64,000 nucleotides of DNA from Cliona cf. orientalis. Taxonomy: Eukaryota; Porifera; Demospongiae; Clionaida; Clionaidae. A model generated the notes under the pieces. It saw nothing but the letters and a program-made list of their open reading frames with translations, was not told the origin of the DNA and did not search any database. Location: contig OZ005689.1 in NCBI GenBank assembly GCA_963930775.1, positions 12,772,923 to 12,836,922 of the forward strand, in the 5' to 3' direction. Of the stretch, positions 22,813-34,266 are shown in pieces (the stretch's first letter is position 1; each line of letters begins with the position of its first letter). A program made the position numbers and the translations under genes.

Positions 22813-25355
22813 TGCTGAGTGAGTTTAATAGAGCTGGATATGTCTGCTACACAATATTAGCAGCTGGCTTAGATCAAGAATTGTGTACTGAACCCAGGCC
22901 CACCCATCAACGTTGATTACGGTAATGACGTAGGGGATTTCCCGGGGGAAATCCCACTATCGAATAGATCCAGATCCAGATATCCGGTTCCCCATGTTTG
23001 ATTTGAATGATACGCGGTTCAATAACGACCATTTCCAACAATAATACTACTATATAACATGAGTTCCAGTAGGTCAGTACAAGCAGAGTACAAGGCATCA
23101 TTGATTCATCGATCGCGTGGATTCCCGGCATTAAAATTCCTCTACTAAAGGGGTTTAATGTGACCTTTGACCCTCCAACTGCGCCCAAGTAAAAAAAAAA
23201 ATCGCTACTATAAGAGCTAGAGATACCGCATCCGATCTAGCTAATTAACGCGCCACTAAAAAAATTAGAGCTCTGTAGAGCTCATACCCCGCGAGCTCTG
23301 TAGCCACTGTACATGTTGCGTATGTACTATAGTACTGCAGTAGTCTCGCGCGCCAGCCCCTCCTACCCAAAGAGGGAGAAAGGGTCTGGTCAAATGCCTA
23401 TAGGGCCCGTGTCCCCGCGCACTGTATAGTAATAGCACTGGGTAGTGCGCGCCAATCAGATGCCACGGAATAGACTGCGCGGGCATGAAAGGAATGCAAA
23501 TTAATGATTGTGCGCGTGCGCGATCGTGCCCCAGTACAATGGAATGTTAATTTAAATTTGTATTTCTTATTCACGCACACCAGAAATACGTGACGTCATG
23601 CATTCCTCGGCGACACGGGACCCCTTCTCTCCGCGTGCGTGAAAGGGGCTGGCTCGCGAGACTAGTACTGCAGCACTCTGCGATAGAGCTGTTTCATGAG
23701 CTGACGACCCTTTCCAACTTTGAGCTTGAGCATGTGCAGTTGCATCAGTATGTTATTGTTAACATATCTTCACAATAAAAATTAATATTACTATCATCAA
23801 ATTCCATTGGATTTTATAAGTTTGGGGGTCTGTGCAAGAGCTCAGGCTTATACAGCGCAATTAGTGGGAGGCCTTTGCACGCACAGACGCCTAGAACTCG
23901 AGATCTGGCGATTTTCGTGCCGACAACAACAACGACAATGACAGACGGACAAACCGATTGCTTTACCCCTTGCGCATCCGCGCGGGGTAATAATTACCAA
24001 TCTTGGGTGGCGCATAATTAGAGCACGGAAATGGTCCAGGTGGCGCATCATGGCATCTTCAGAGGCGCGTTGTAATTAAAGCGAAAGTGTGGCTTCCAGT
24101 ATTCAATATGGAATACTCGAATCTCGCACGCCAGCCCCTCCTACACAAAGAGAGACTGGCGCTCGAGACTACGGATACTCGGTACTATCGAGCTATTGTC
24201 AATTAACGATACGAAGCATTGGCCAGATGGCGCATTCTTAGAGCGCGAAAATTAGGATTCTGGCGTAGGTGGCGCGTTCATTAGAGAGGTGCCTTAACAG
24301 ATCGGATACGGTACTACGCATGCGTGTAGAGCTATACATTATTATTCTTGCTAGCTAATACTTATTTTGCCTGGAAATTGGCGAGAAACGTGATAAAGAT
24401 GAACACAGTCACAGACTGCATAGTAGAGTAAATGATCAGATTTCGGACACCAGGTTGATTCGGACACCTGCGCATCCGGTACGAAAGACTTGGGGGAATG
24501 GTCTAGGCATGATTACATACCTTAGCCCGTTTGGGGTCTGTGCCCCAGCAATGGCGATCGAAGTCCCGCTAGTACTGGTATGGCAGGCTCGAATTCATGC
24601 TGTCCGAACTCATCAATGGTCGGACGCTTTAACTATTCGTCAGACAGGCCGTAAGCTTACGTCGATGTCCTAGGTCAACTTTTAGTGATCCTATGTGAAG
24701 TGCTCCCGCTGCCCGTCACGCGACACGTTTGACCTTTGACCCTTGAAGCTTGCGAACGGCGCTGCGCCACCAAGCTCCAGTAGGTGGAAATTTTCAGAAC
24801 GGTATTTAAATGATTTTTTACAACCTAAAACTGCTATTTTCGATAATTTACAATGTATTTGACTGATAAAAAAGGTACAAGATGTGTGAAATATATCACC
24901 TCCGTGGTGGCTGGATCAGGCTGTCCCATGGAGAAGAGTTCATCATTGTCTTTGTTTGTTTTTATAACTCATTAGCTGTAGTAAACGTAAGAAATATCCT
25001 TTATGACCCATATCAATGCCATCAAAATCATTAAAACCGTTGATCAAAAGTTTTTTGTGTTTTAGTCGTCGAGTTTAGCTCCGAGGCACAGCGCGATACA
25101 CGCGCCGTAGGGTCAAAGGTCGAATGCGTCGCGTGAAGGGCATCTGGAGCACTTCACATAGGATCGCTAAAAGTTGACCAAGGACATTGACTTACGGCCT
25201 ATCCGACGAAAAATTAAAGCGTCCGACAATTGATGAGTTCGGACAGCATGAATTCGAGCCTGCCACACCAGTACTAGCAGGATTTTGATGGCCATCGCTG
25301 GGGCACAGTCCCCATACGGGCTAAGGTACGTATTCATGCCAAGACCACCCCCCCT

Positions 25356-25388
<33 letters not shown>

Positions 25389-25671
25389 GTCTTTCGTATC
25401 GGCTGTGCAGGTGTCCGAATCAACCTGGTGTCCGAAATCTGATCATTTACTCTATCGACTACGTATGCGATACTATCTACGGCATGTGCTATCGTCGACC
25501 TTTACCAATTTTAAATTTCATTTCATTGGTACTACCGTGTTTGGTCATGTAAAACCCCGTTGTGCTTGAATATTCGTTACTATTACATCATGCCGCTATT
25601 TAATCGAGTACTCCCATGGATGCAACTATACTGGCGCTCTCTTCCCTGCACATTCTGCTACGGAGCAAGAT
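22813..25671. other. CpG-rich divergent intergenic region between module 1 genes
   Basis: About 23200-25620 is much richer in CpG than the rest of the window. It contains two related CTCGCGCGCCAGCCCCTCCTAC blocks (about 23344 and 24124), GGTGGCGCAT repeats (24000-24330) and the fold-back element at 24424-25458. The segment at about 23698-23742 (CGACCCTTTCCAACTTTGAG) recurs inverted at 58180-58225 beside the second module and at 14262-14305. Promoters for both genes should lie here but no specific site is supported. Confidence 0.5.
24424..25458. mobile_element. Fold-back element with ~350-bp inverted arms
   Basis: The left arm (about 24424-24775) and right arm (about 25090-25458) are inverted copies. 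The outer ends read GTAAATGATCAGATTTCGGA and its complement, and the inner parts GGTCAAAGGTC-like and CGTCACGCGACA/TGTCGCG-like blocks. The spacer is about 310 bp. The right arm has gained a poly-C run (about 25357-25386) where the left arm has only GGGGG. No transposase frame. It ends about 215 bp upstream of the receptor start codon. Confidence 0.8.
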
Positions 25672-28600
25672 ATGATCTACCTTCTATTAGCTCTATTGTC
25701 ACTTTCCAGCAGTGGTACAGTTATATCACAAAGTAAATCAACTACATTGTATTAAATAATATTGTTGTTGCTCATGTAGTTAATGGCTTCTTATATAGAT
25801 ATTGAGCTTGTACTAGATCCTGACTCGAGGCTACTGCCAATTGGAAGAAATGCTACATTCACTTGTAAATTTCGTAATGTAAATGAAAATCATCATCCTT
25901 ATTGGAAAGTCAATAAAACAGAAGCCACCAGTGATTATAGCAAGGGTGAATTAATGAAAAAAGGTTTCAACATACTTGATGATCAAGAAGATGGCAATGG
26001 GATCATGACACTCACATTAAGTGTAGACAGTTCTTACGCCGGTGTCAATAATACTACGATACAGTGTAGAACACTAACCCATATTCACAGCCAAATCGCA
26101 ACAATTTTGACAATTGCCGGTAAACATTATTGCTAATCATTTACACAATACACAGTATGCATAATGTCTTTATAGCTACACATTGTTAAAATTAATTCCT
26201 CTATAAGAGGGGTTGGGCAGGATTCAAGAAAATTATTTTTGTAGATCCTCCTTTCTCTCCAAACCCACTTTTGGAGCAGACTAGCACATCGAATTTATCC
26301 CTGAAATGGTCTCCACCGTTTCTATGGCCGGGATACTACATCAGAAAGTATAACATAAGTGTCAGAGACGACAGTGGTGAAAAATTAAGCACCTATCAAG
26401 TGAACTCAACTACATTCAGCGAAGTTGTGATGGCACTATCACTCAATGAAACTTATCATATTTGCATGGAATTTAGTTTTGAAATCACCCCAGAGCATCG
26501 AGATATAACTGGTCAGAGTCACTATGTAAACGGTGGATATTATGCACGTAAGTATTGTTAAAATTTACTATACTCAACCATACAACTTAATCAATCGACT
26601 TCATGCTTGGTTCAGTGATGTTTTAACTTATGCAAATTATTATGATAGCAACTATATTCACTAATAATACCATTATGATAGTGTCCCTGGTAAGCACCCA
26701 TGGGCACTTAAAACATAACTGGCAATTTGGACACGCATGGGTGCTTACCCAGATAACGTCCATACGTATGTATAGAAGCTGCTCCATTAACCCCTTGAAA
26801 TGAGGTACATGCATGAGAGCAGCAAGCTTGCCTGGGACACTTAATACTTATAGCTAATAAATATTATTACGAGAGAGGAAAAGGAAGAACAACAGGGGCG
26901 TCTAAGCTGGGTATGTTTCAGAGGTTGCTTCGCATATACACTTCCCTGTATACCACAGAGTGTCTTAGATCTTCATTGTTAAGGCTGTAATTATACAGCA
27001 GTGTCCCATGTAAACACCCATGATTCTTATACATACAGCTCTGGGTGATCATGAATTTGATGTCTCAGCTATGGTATTCTTTAGAGCTGACGGAACACCT
27101 TTAGTGAGGGCCTTAGTAAAGGTATAACATTAAGAAAACATTCATATGTGTACACTGAAAATATTAGCCATAATAATATTATTATTGTAGCCTTCTGACA
27201 AGATCTGTAGTTACCAGGAATTGAGCATTGCAATAAACATAACAGACAGAGCTAGTAATGCTCTGGTGACTAACAATGGTCCAATGCCCCACCGTGGCAA
27301 CGGCAGTTTTGAATATGACATTGCATCCAGCAACCTCAAAAGGGAAGCGGAATACTTGATGATCATTATAGTCTACACTGGATTTGAAAGCTCAACTTTC
27401 TTGTACTCATTCAGTAAGTATTAAGATTATACCATTATATGATTATTGTGTACGTAAACAGGTAAATTTGGGATTAAGTGCACAGTCAAAGAGTTCAAAA
27501 TACTTTACACACACTAGATTGCTTTCTTTAATGATAAGACTGCTTACAAAAACATTTTAGTTGCTCATAAACAAGCAGTACTCTAATACTGTTTGGGAAT
27601 TATTTCTTTGTGAACTGTGTCAACAAGAAAATTAATTTAATTTTATCCAATGCCACATAACACGTAACTGCATGATTATGAACTTATCTTATATTATGCT
27701 ATTTTTATAGTGATATTTATAGTAGCTATGTAACTGTACACTTGCAGATACTTCTTTAGATCCCGACTTGTATCCAATGAATCCATCATGCATATCCATA
27801 ACTGGAGAATCTCGAAATGGACAATTGCAAAGTTCGTTGCATGCATGCTCTATAGTTTAACTTACCTTCAAGTGCATGCAGTGATGTACATAAGCTCTGA
27901 CTGTTACTATAGATACCCAGCTGTTCACCTATAAGGTTGCAATGGGTACTTGTCTTGGTCTGGCTGCCCTGATGCTGTTGACACTAGGCATTGTCTTCAT
28001 ATGCTTCCTTATCCATCGTCAACGAAGGATATCTCAAGGTACACATGCACATGCACTGTGTATACTCTAGGGATAGATCGACCAATTACCATATGCAATA
28101 TCTGATGTGACCATCAGTCAACCTCTGTATCAGTAGTAAATCATTATGATGATTGTTTGCGTACAATGAATGGAAAGACTTTCAGTAAGTTTAAACCGTA
28201 CTCCTCGAAGTGTGCTTATCTCCACTGTTTTAATTGCAAGCAAGAAAACTTTCAGATTTCAGTTGAGAGGTGGGGGGGATTAAGAGAAAGACAGAGAGAG
28301 AGAAAGAGAGAGAGAGAATGATGCTTTTAAAGTCCTAAACACACCCACAGTATTGATTCAATTCAGCAATGATTCAGAAGTTTGATTGATTACATAACAA
28401 GATAACTATGTCAAGAACGCAAACGGCTTCTGTGTTATTTGATTAGAATTTAATAACATGAACAGCTGTCAAACAAATTCGATTGATGGTATTCGTCACT
28501 ATGTAAATTATTTTCAATGTTTTCTTTGTTTGCAGGAAAAACCTTAAACGTCTCCACAAACAGGATGCAGAATGCCATGGTACACAACCCTATTTACGAT

Positions 28601-29176
28601 GGGCCGGTGTATGAGAGTGTTCAACCACACTTTGATACACTAACAGCCACCGTAAAACAAGATCTCTCCCTATCCAATACTTCAGCTAGCAACAGCCCTC
28701 CCAGATCCTCCACACCTCCCAACACAGGAAGCAGTAACAATTCCCAAAGGATGGTGCGTTATCTCGATCAACCCATTCAACTGAGAAGTCAGTCGCTATC
28801 ACATCCATCAACACCTGACAATAACAATCCAAGGTCAACAAGCACTGTGTGTGCACAATCAGCTAGGGTCACGGGTTTGAAGAAGAATGGAAAAGAGAGA
28901 AATAAGCTCCACCTGACACTCACTCTCAATGGGAGTGAGTCGGGAAATTCCACTTCTGGTGCACCCCAGTGTGGAAAGGATGAGGAGGTGGTATTGGCGG
29001 GTAATTTGCCGGGAAATCCACAGGGTGGCAATAAGAAGAGAGCTGTTGTGTCAGATGGTGATGAGAATTACACTGTGATGAGTCCGATTAAGAGAAAGGA
29101 TAGTGGTAATATTGGAGGAGGAGTGATTGAGTTAAGTCCAGAGGACACTATTAAATACAAAGAGGAAGTGAATTAA
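25672..29176 (+). CDS. Ig-FN3-FN3 transmembrane receptor with tyrosine-motif tail (module 1, long partner)
   Basis: Eight exons: 25672-25732, 25799-26119, 26245-26547, 27039-27121, 27191-27413, 27748-27831, 27913-28038, 28536-29176. They total 1842 nt, or 613 residues; intron phases are 1,1,1,0,1,1,1. Exon 1 is a signal peptide (MIYLLLALLSLSSSG). Exon 2 encodes an Ig-like domain (ATFTCKF ... TTIQCRT). Exon 3 encodes an FN3-like domain (LKWSPPFLWPG ... YNISV) and exons 4-5 a second domain split by the only phase-0 intron. Exon 7 holds the membrane span (CLGLAALMLLTLGIVFICFL) followed by basic HRQRR. The 213-residue cytoplasmic tail has an NPIY motif at Tyr421, YESV at Tyr426 and YTVM (YxxM) at Tyr579, plus long Ser/Thr/Asn/Pro-rich low-complexity sequence. 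It should be a type I surface receptor able to recruit PTB or SH2 proteins when phosphorylated. The ligand is unknown. The donor at 27832 (GTTCGT) is weak. Confidence 0.87.
28272..28320. repeat. GA-rich microsatellite in receptor intron 7
   Basis: Purine-only tract of AGAG/AAAGAG units following a run of seven G. Confidence 0.8.
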
Positions 29177-29810
29177 TAACGCTAACATAAATGTTGACAA
29201 TATCAGACTGGCAGCTCAGAGAACAGTAGCTAATGCAGCAAAAGTTAATTGTTATTCAGTATCACTTATACTATTTAAGTACGACAAACAGTATATTAAA
29301 TTAGTGTGGTAATTATTACTTTTGTTATCGTGAGTTAGAACGGTCATTAATTTTTATTTAACGACTATGGGGTAGCATTTCAGAGCCACATGCATGCGTC
29401 TGCACAATTATTATTATTATTGAGCGTCTTACTGCTCCAAACAGCACCTCTTTATCATGAAATACCAACTCAGTACCTCAGTGGCATTATGATGTGTGTG
29501 TGTGAGCCGCGGGCCCCTTGCATGACCCTCCAATTTTGAACTATTAATGAAGACCAAATTTCAGGCCCCACTCTTCTGTAGCTATATACTAGTACTCTTG
29601 TTGGGTCTGTTTCTGCTCATCTTATAGTAATCCGCTAATACTACTACACGTACAACATGATTTGATAAGACCATAGATAAGACCTCTGCCTGCTTTCTTT
29701 GAGCTTACAATTGGTATAGGTCGTCACAAATAGTGGTCATGACGTCAATTGACGGAGGGGGTGCATTATTTAGACATAGTTGCCTTGGGGGCCGGGGGGC
29801 GTGAGACGTG

Positions 29811-32800
29811 ATGGAGCTACTCAAGCTATTCCTCGCTCTCGCTGTTTCACTGGCACCCAGCCATTCACAGAGCGACACATGTGACAGTAAGTTCATAGTG
29901 CCATTTTATTACCGAGCATTGGACAAAAATGAAATTATGCAAGTCCCAGGATAGCCTCTATTAAAGTCGTAGTCTAAAAGTGACCTCTTATCTGAGCTTC
30001 AGCACTGTATAGCAGGAATCTTCTCTAGGGAATAAACTTTGTTAATATCATTTGGGTATGCATGATTTGGTATTCCACTGAAGTATTCTCCATGTTCTCT
30101 TCCTTTCAAGGTACAAAAGCTTTCTCCCTTGAAATTTTCCTGCTACACTGTACCGTAAAAGTTCTAGTTACAGCGCCACTCTAATTTAAGCGCCACTTGG
30201 CATTGTATCATATTTTTTTCTGTTCTAAATATAGCGCCAACCTCCAGTCAGAAATATTAAAACTGGCGCTTATAATTAGAACGTGGTAAATGCTGCGTAA
30301 CGGCCACTGCATAAGCATCTTTGGGATTACTATGCTCCCGCTGTGTTGCTAGTGCTTCTCCAACTGTAAGAGTCCAAATCACTTGGTACACATGAAAGCC
30401 ACGTACCACAACATAAAAGCTGACTTCAAAATCACCCGGCATATCTGTAACAGATAAGTACAGGTACGGCGTGATTCTAAGCACAGCTAGCTCGTTTTAA
30501 TTAGTAAGCGCCGCCCTAATCTAAGCACCACTGGCTACTTAACGCAATTTTTTACGTTCTAATATAAGCGCCACACGAAGGTTAGAATTATTTTTTTTGA
30601 CGCTGTAATTAGAACTTTTATGATACTTGACTCTGCTCAGTATGCTGATATAATATTATACTGATCTCATCTCCAGACCCTCCTGATATAGGGAGGGTCT
30701 GGAACATAACCCCGGCAGAAGTGTCCCAAAGGAATGTTGCGGGAACATTATAATGACATGTAATAATATTATGGCTATTGTGGTTGTGCACACATACAAA
30801 GAATGCATAGTAATAATAACTTTGTGCAGTGTAGCACATTGTATTTGTGTGCATACGTGTAGCGTCGAATATTTCTGCTTCACACCCCGTATTGTGGCCA
30901 ATCAACATCTATCGCAGAAATCTGCCTTTGGGACTGTCACGATAAATTTGGATCCCCCCTTTTTGCCCCCCCCCCCCCCGGTCCATATATTTTGAAATAT
31001 TTGTACCCCCGGCCCTTATATTTCTGAAATCTATTATGGACCCCCATGCATGTTATCATCTATAGCAGAACTTCAGAAGGGTCAGGGGCTGGGTTCTGGG
31101 TATAAATGGTTAGCAGGGTTAGTTTCCAGGGTTTCTATAGCAGGGTTAGTCTCCAGGGTCTCCGGGGGGGAGGGGGGGGGGCCAATATTTCGGGAGTACA
31201 AATATCGCGTGACAGGACACCTCCGCCCGGGATTATGTTCCAGACTTTCCCTCTCTCTTCTTGAGCACTATAATCAGCAGGGTCCGGGGACGAGACTAGA
31301 TATGTACCCTGTCCCTTGTCTTTAGGTTATGGTGGTGACTGCATTCCTGATTCGCCCCTTGGGAACTCTGCCTATGAGGTAGCTGTGTTTGCAATGAGGT
31401 GATTCTGGCTCCCCGAGGGTCGCTTTGGAGTGGCCCCCGGGGTGCTCAGGACAAAGGTGGTGTACACAGGGGGAACAGCAGAGTCACCAACTTACAAAAA
31501 CTTGTGAGTCAATAAACAAGCTTATGTTAACGATAGCTTAGAGAGTAGGTAGCGTATTATTATGTGTACATGTGTATCCAATACCACTCATGTGTGTCAC
31601 ATGCCTCTATCTTAAAGGGTATGGTATTACATGTATACTTGTGTAAAAAGCTGTTAGGCAATTAAACAAGTAATATGGATGAATAGGTAAGAAAAGAGTA
31701 GTAATAAAAATTTAATAGTACCAGTGGTAGGCTGCATTTTGGGGCAAGTGTGGAGACCAGTCGTCAAAAAAAAAAAACTAGGCCGTGCACTCCCCTTCTA
31801 CACAGCACCGTGTATACTGTACAGCTGAAATTTTTTCACTGGATGAAAGTTTCATCAAGCCCGGCTACCCTTGCATTATAAGCGTTATTCTAGATCTATA
31901 CATGTACTGACCATCACTGAGTGTTTTGTCTCCCACTAGGTTATGTGACCGGATTTGAGTAAAGGGGCACTTTGCGCAATACGTGATTTTTTTTGTCATA
32001 CCACCGTTTCATGGCAGTGAGATCCCTAGGCTTCAGACTTGGTTTGTTAGCTGTTTAGGCCTTCTACATTGTACTTCACAGATTCAATGTAAGAAGCCTG
32101 AGCAAGCGTTCTGTCCTGAGCAGTGAGCCACCAAAGTGTGGCAAAAAAAACGATGTTTTTCGTACGCTCGCCCCGCCCACACTGGAACAGGTCTGCAATT
32201 TGTAGTGAGTGTAGTAGGATGATGGATGAATATTCATGCCAGGTTTAAAATTCATAACTGCTATGGTTCCGGAGATATTTAAAACACAAAGATTTGGGAA
32301 GTGCGTGAACTGCCCCCTTTCTCAAATCTGGTTACATAATATTAATAATAATAGTTTTGAAGTCACTATACTTTCTGTGCCAAATATGAATTAATGCACC
32401 TCATTTTGTCTACTAGAGGTGATCATGCTGAAGCGGTGGTGGTTCACTATGATCCATCCGTTACGAATTACGATGAGATGTTGAAGATCTTTTGGGAGAT
32501 CCATGACCCAACCAAGCCTAGGTCAAAGCAGTACATGTCCGCCATATTCTACAGCACTGATGAGCAGAGGGAGCTGGCAGAGAAAAGCTTACAAAGACAA
32601 CAAAAGCTGCTCTCTAAGAAGATACTGACCGAGATTATTCCAGCTTCTGCCATTTATGATGCTGAAGAGTAAGTGACTGTCTGTGCGTGTCCATAGTGGG
32701 AAATTTCAGGGAAAGGATCAAAAGTGCATCCAAATTCCATTATTTTGCTCCTTGGCCTCCCCCATTATCTCTCAATTCGACACATTTATTGGCTGTTACA

Positions 32801-34081
32801 TGTACATGTATGTTTACATAATTTTTCTTAACATACATGTATAAATATATGTATAAGATATTATCGTGCATGTACAAAGAGCTTCCCTTAGCCACCTCCA
32901 GGTGAAAGGATGGAAATAGATTTTTTGGAGGTGCATGCATGTACCCCACAAAACACTGCACAGTATAATACAAGGTCTGGGTCTGTGGTGCCTTGTCAAG
33001 CAGTTACATCATGTAGATGCTAATACATCACTTTCAGTACTGCATGTACCTTGCGATAGTTGCACGCATATCTGTCCATTAAGAATTTGTTGTTTATAGA
33101 TGATAACAAATAGGGCATTGGCCGATTGACCAACTAATGATAATACATGTACATGTACTGTCTACACACCACATCGATACACAGAGCTACTCTCGACCTC
33201 GTAAATGACAGCATCTGATACATGTACTTATTGATTTTCAAGTCTCAGAAAGGCTCTGTTGAGGCCCTGAATTTTCTCATAATTACCTTATAGATTACCT
33301 CATAGATTACAACATAGGTTTCGTCATAATTACCTCAAAACCACCGAAAAGTAAATTGCTACTGGGGATGTAGTGTGTGTGCATCATTGACGACCCTTTA
33401 CCCTGAGACTCTAAGCTGGATGAATCTCCAAATAATCAAAGACTTTACAAAAAATAATAGTTCTGAGACCTTCACTCTATTATTATTTTGAAATTCTGTT
33501 TGGTCTCTGGTTGAGCCTATGATCATGTTTACAAGTTCATGTGATGACCATATACCTAAAATTGATAAATCTCTCCCCATTGGGGCAGAAAGTACTCTAA
33601 ATAAAATTAATACACTTGACTTACATGTATAATAATAATTATTACCGTACATAATATCGTGATTATGCTAATAAAATGTATGATCTAATTAGCGCAAGAA
33701 AATTCGCATTCTAGGATTCTCATGGAGCGCGTGACGACCTTTACCAGAAAATCGCGCAAAATTTAAAATCATAATTATTTTTTAGCTTGCGTTCTATTAG
33801 CATAAACACGGTATAACTGTTTTCCTTCTTTTAATACACACACTTGCAGTTACCATCAGAAGCATTACCTGAGAGTACAGCCTGATGTCTTCCAAGAGCT
33901 GCAGCTATCAGACCAGGAGCTGTTTACGTCCACCCTGGCCGCCCAGCTCAATGGTTACTGCGGTGGCTATGGTACTCTAAAAGACTTCCAGAGAGACGCT
34001 CCATCATTCAATATTTCCCAAGCTGCTGCAGAGCGAGTGAAGGAGCTGATCACAAAAGGCCCCGGCACTGACGATGACTAA
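29811..34081 (+). CDS. msrA: Peptide methionine sulfoxide reductase A, apparently with selenocysteine
   Basis: Four exons: 29811-29886, 31326-31503, 32417-32668, 33850-34081. They total 738 nt, 245 codons plus stop, if the in-frame TGA at 31400-31402 (codon 51) is read through. Exon 1 is a signal peptide (MELLKLFLALAVSLAPSHSQ), implying a secretory-pathway enzyme. The TGA falls exactly at the catalytic Cys of the family motif GCFW (here AMR-TGA-FWLPEGRFG). Other family marks follow in order: VVYTGGTAESPTYKNL, GDHAEAV with the conserved Glu, DPSVTNYDEMLKIFWEIHDPT, AEDYHQKHYL split across the exon 3/4 junction, and LNGYCGGYG with a likely resolving Cys at 206. The enzyme reduces methionine-S-sulfoxide. 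Oddities are Arg for the usual Gly before the catalytic residue and Val for Gly in GYTGG. These leave open a decayed gene, but the remaining three exons are intact and every splice phase fits. Confidence 0.83.
30012..30152. repeat. Small inverted-repeat element, AGCAGGAA...TTTCCTGCT
   Basis: Ends AGCAGGAATCTTCTCT and its near complement AATTTTCCTGCT. Related ends occur at about 16036-16205, 36850-36905 and 53335-53375, usually next to GAGAAAACTTTC-type blocks. Lies in MsrA intron 1. Confidence 0.5.
30165..30640. repeat. Repeats of GCGCCAC / TAATTAGAAC type in MsrA intron 1
   Basis: Several blocks combine AGCGCCAC with TTCTAATT/AATTAGAAC in both orientations (30165-30290 and 30475-30625). Similar GGCGC...TTAGAG words occur at 24000-24300 and 35885-36075. 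Probably overlapping MITE copies. Confidence 0.45.
31060..31200. repeat. GGTTAGCAGGGTTAG-type imperfect tandem repeat
   Basis: Units of TGGTTAGCAGGGTTAGT with CCAGGGTCTCC spacers. The same family with a long G tract is at 45240-45400. G-rich on the plus strand. Confidence 0.6.
31939..32338. mobile_element. Small transposon in MsrA intron 2
   Basis: The terminal inverted repeats of about 32 bp start GGTTATGTGACCGGATTTGA and end with the near complement. The element is about 400 bp and lies just upstream of MsrA exon 3, without touching the splice acceptor. Confidence 0.65.
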
Positions 34082-34183
34082 ACAAGTATTTTATATGACA
34101 TCATAATAAATTATTATATTAAATTTTTGTTATTTTTTTAAAAGGTAATATTGCTTGCTTTTTGTATACTGTGTACTCTATCT

Positions 34184-34266
34184 GATGTTTGCCACCATGA
34201 TGCTGTTGGGCTCACTCTTGTACATTCTACATGAGGCCCAACTGCTGATGTTTTTGGTATTACATC
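34184..34266 (+). promoter_or_regulatory. Candidate SECIS element in the MsrA 3' region
   Basis: 103 nt after the stop. The 5' arm has ATGA (34197-34200) followed by TGCTGTTGGGC. The 3' arm has GCCCAAC (34236-34242), then TGC and TGAT (34246-34249). The lower helix pairs GATGT (34184-34188) with ACATC (34262-34266) and GCCA with TGGT. This gives a kink-turn quartet ATGA/TGAT at the base of an ~11-nt helix, as in eukaryotic SECIS elements. The usual AA at the start of the apical loop is not present. A possible poly(A) signal AATAAA at 34105-34110 precedes it and, if used, would exclude it from the mRNA. Confidence 0.55.

Noticed and set aside
25783..26136. Treating the Ig exon as starting at the ATG at 25783
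   Set aside because: No signal peptide there; the acceptor at 25797-25798 joins the 61-nt signal exon in the correct phase, as in the paralogue.
31326..31503. The MsrA TGA as an ordinary pseudogene stop
   Set aside because: Kept as a caveat only: it sits precisely at the catalytic codon and no other disabling change exists in four exons, though two active-site substitutions are odd.
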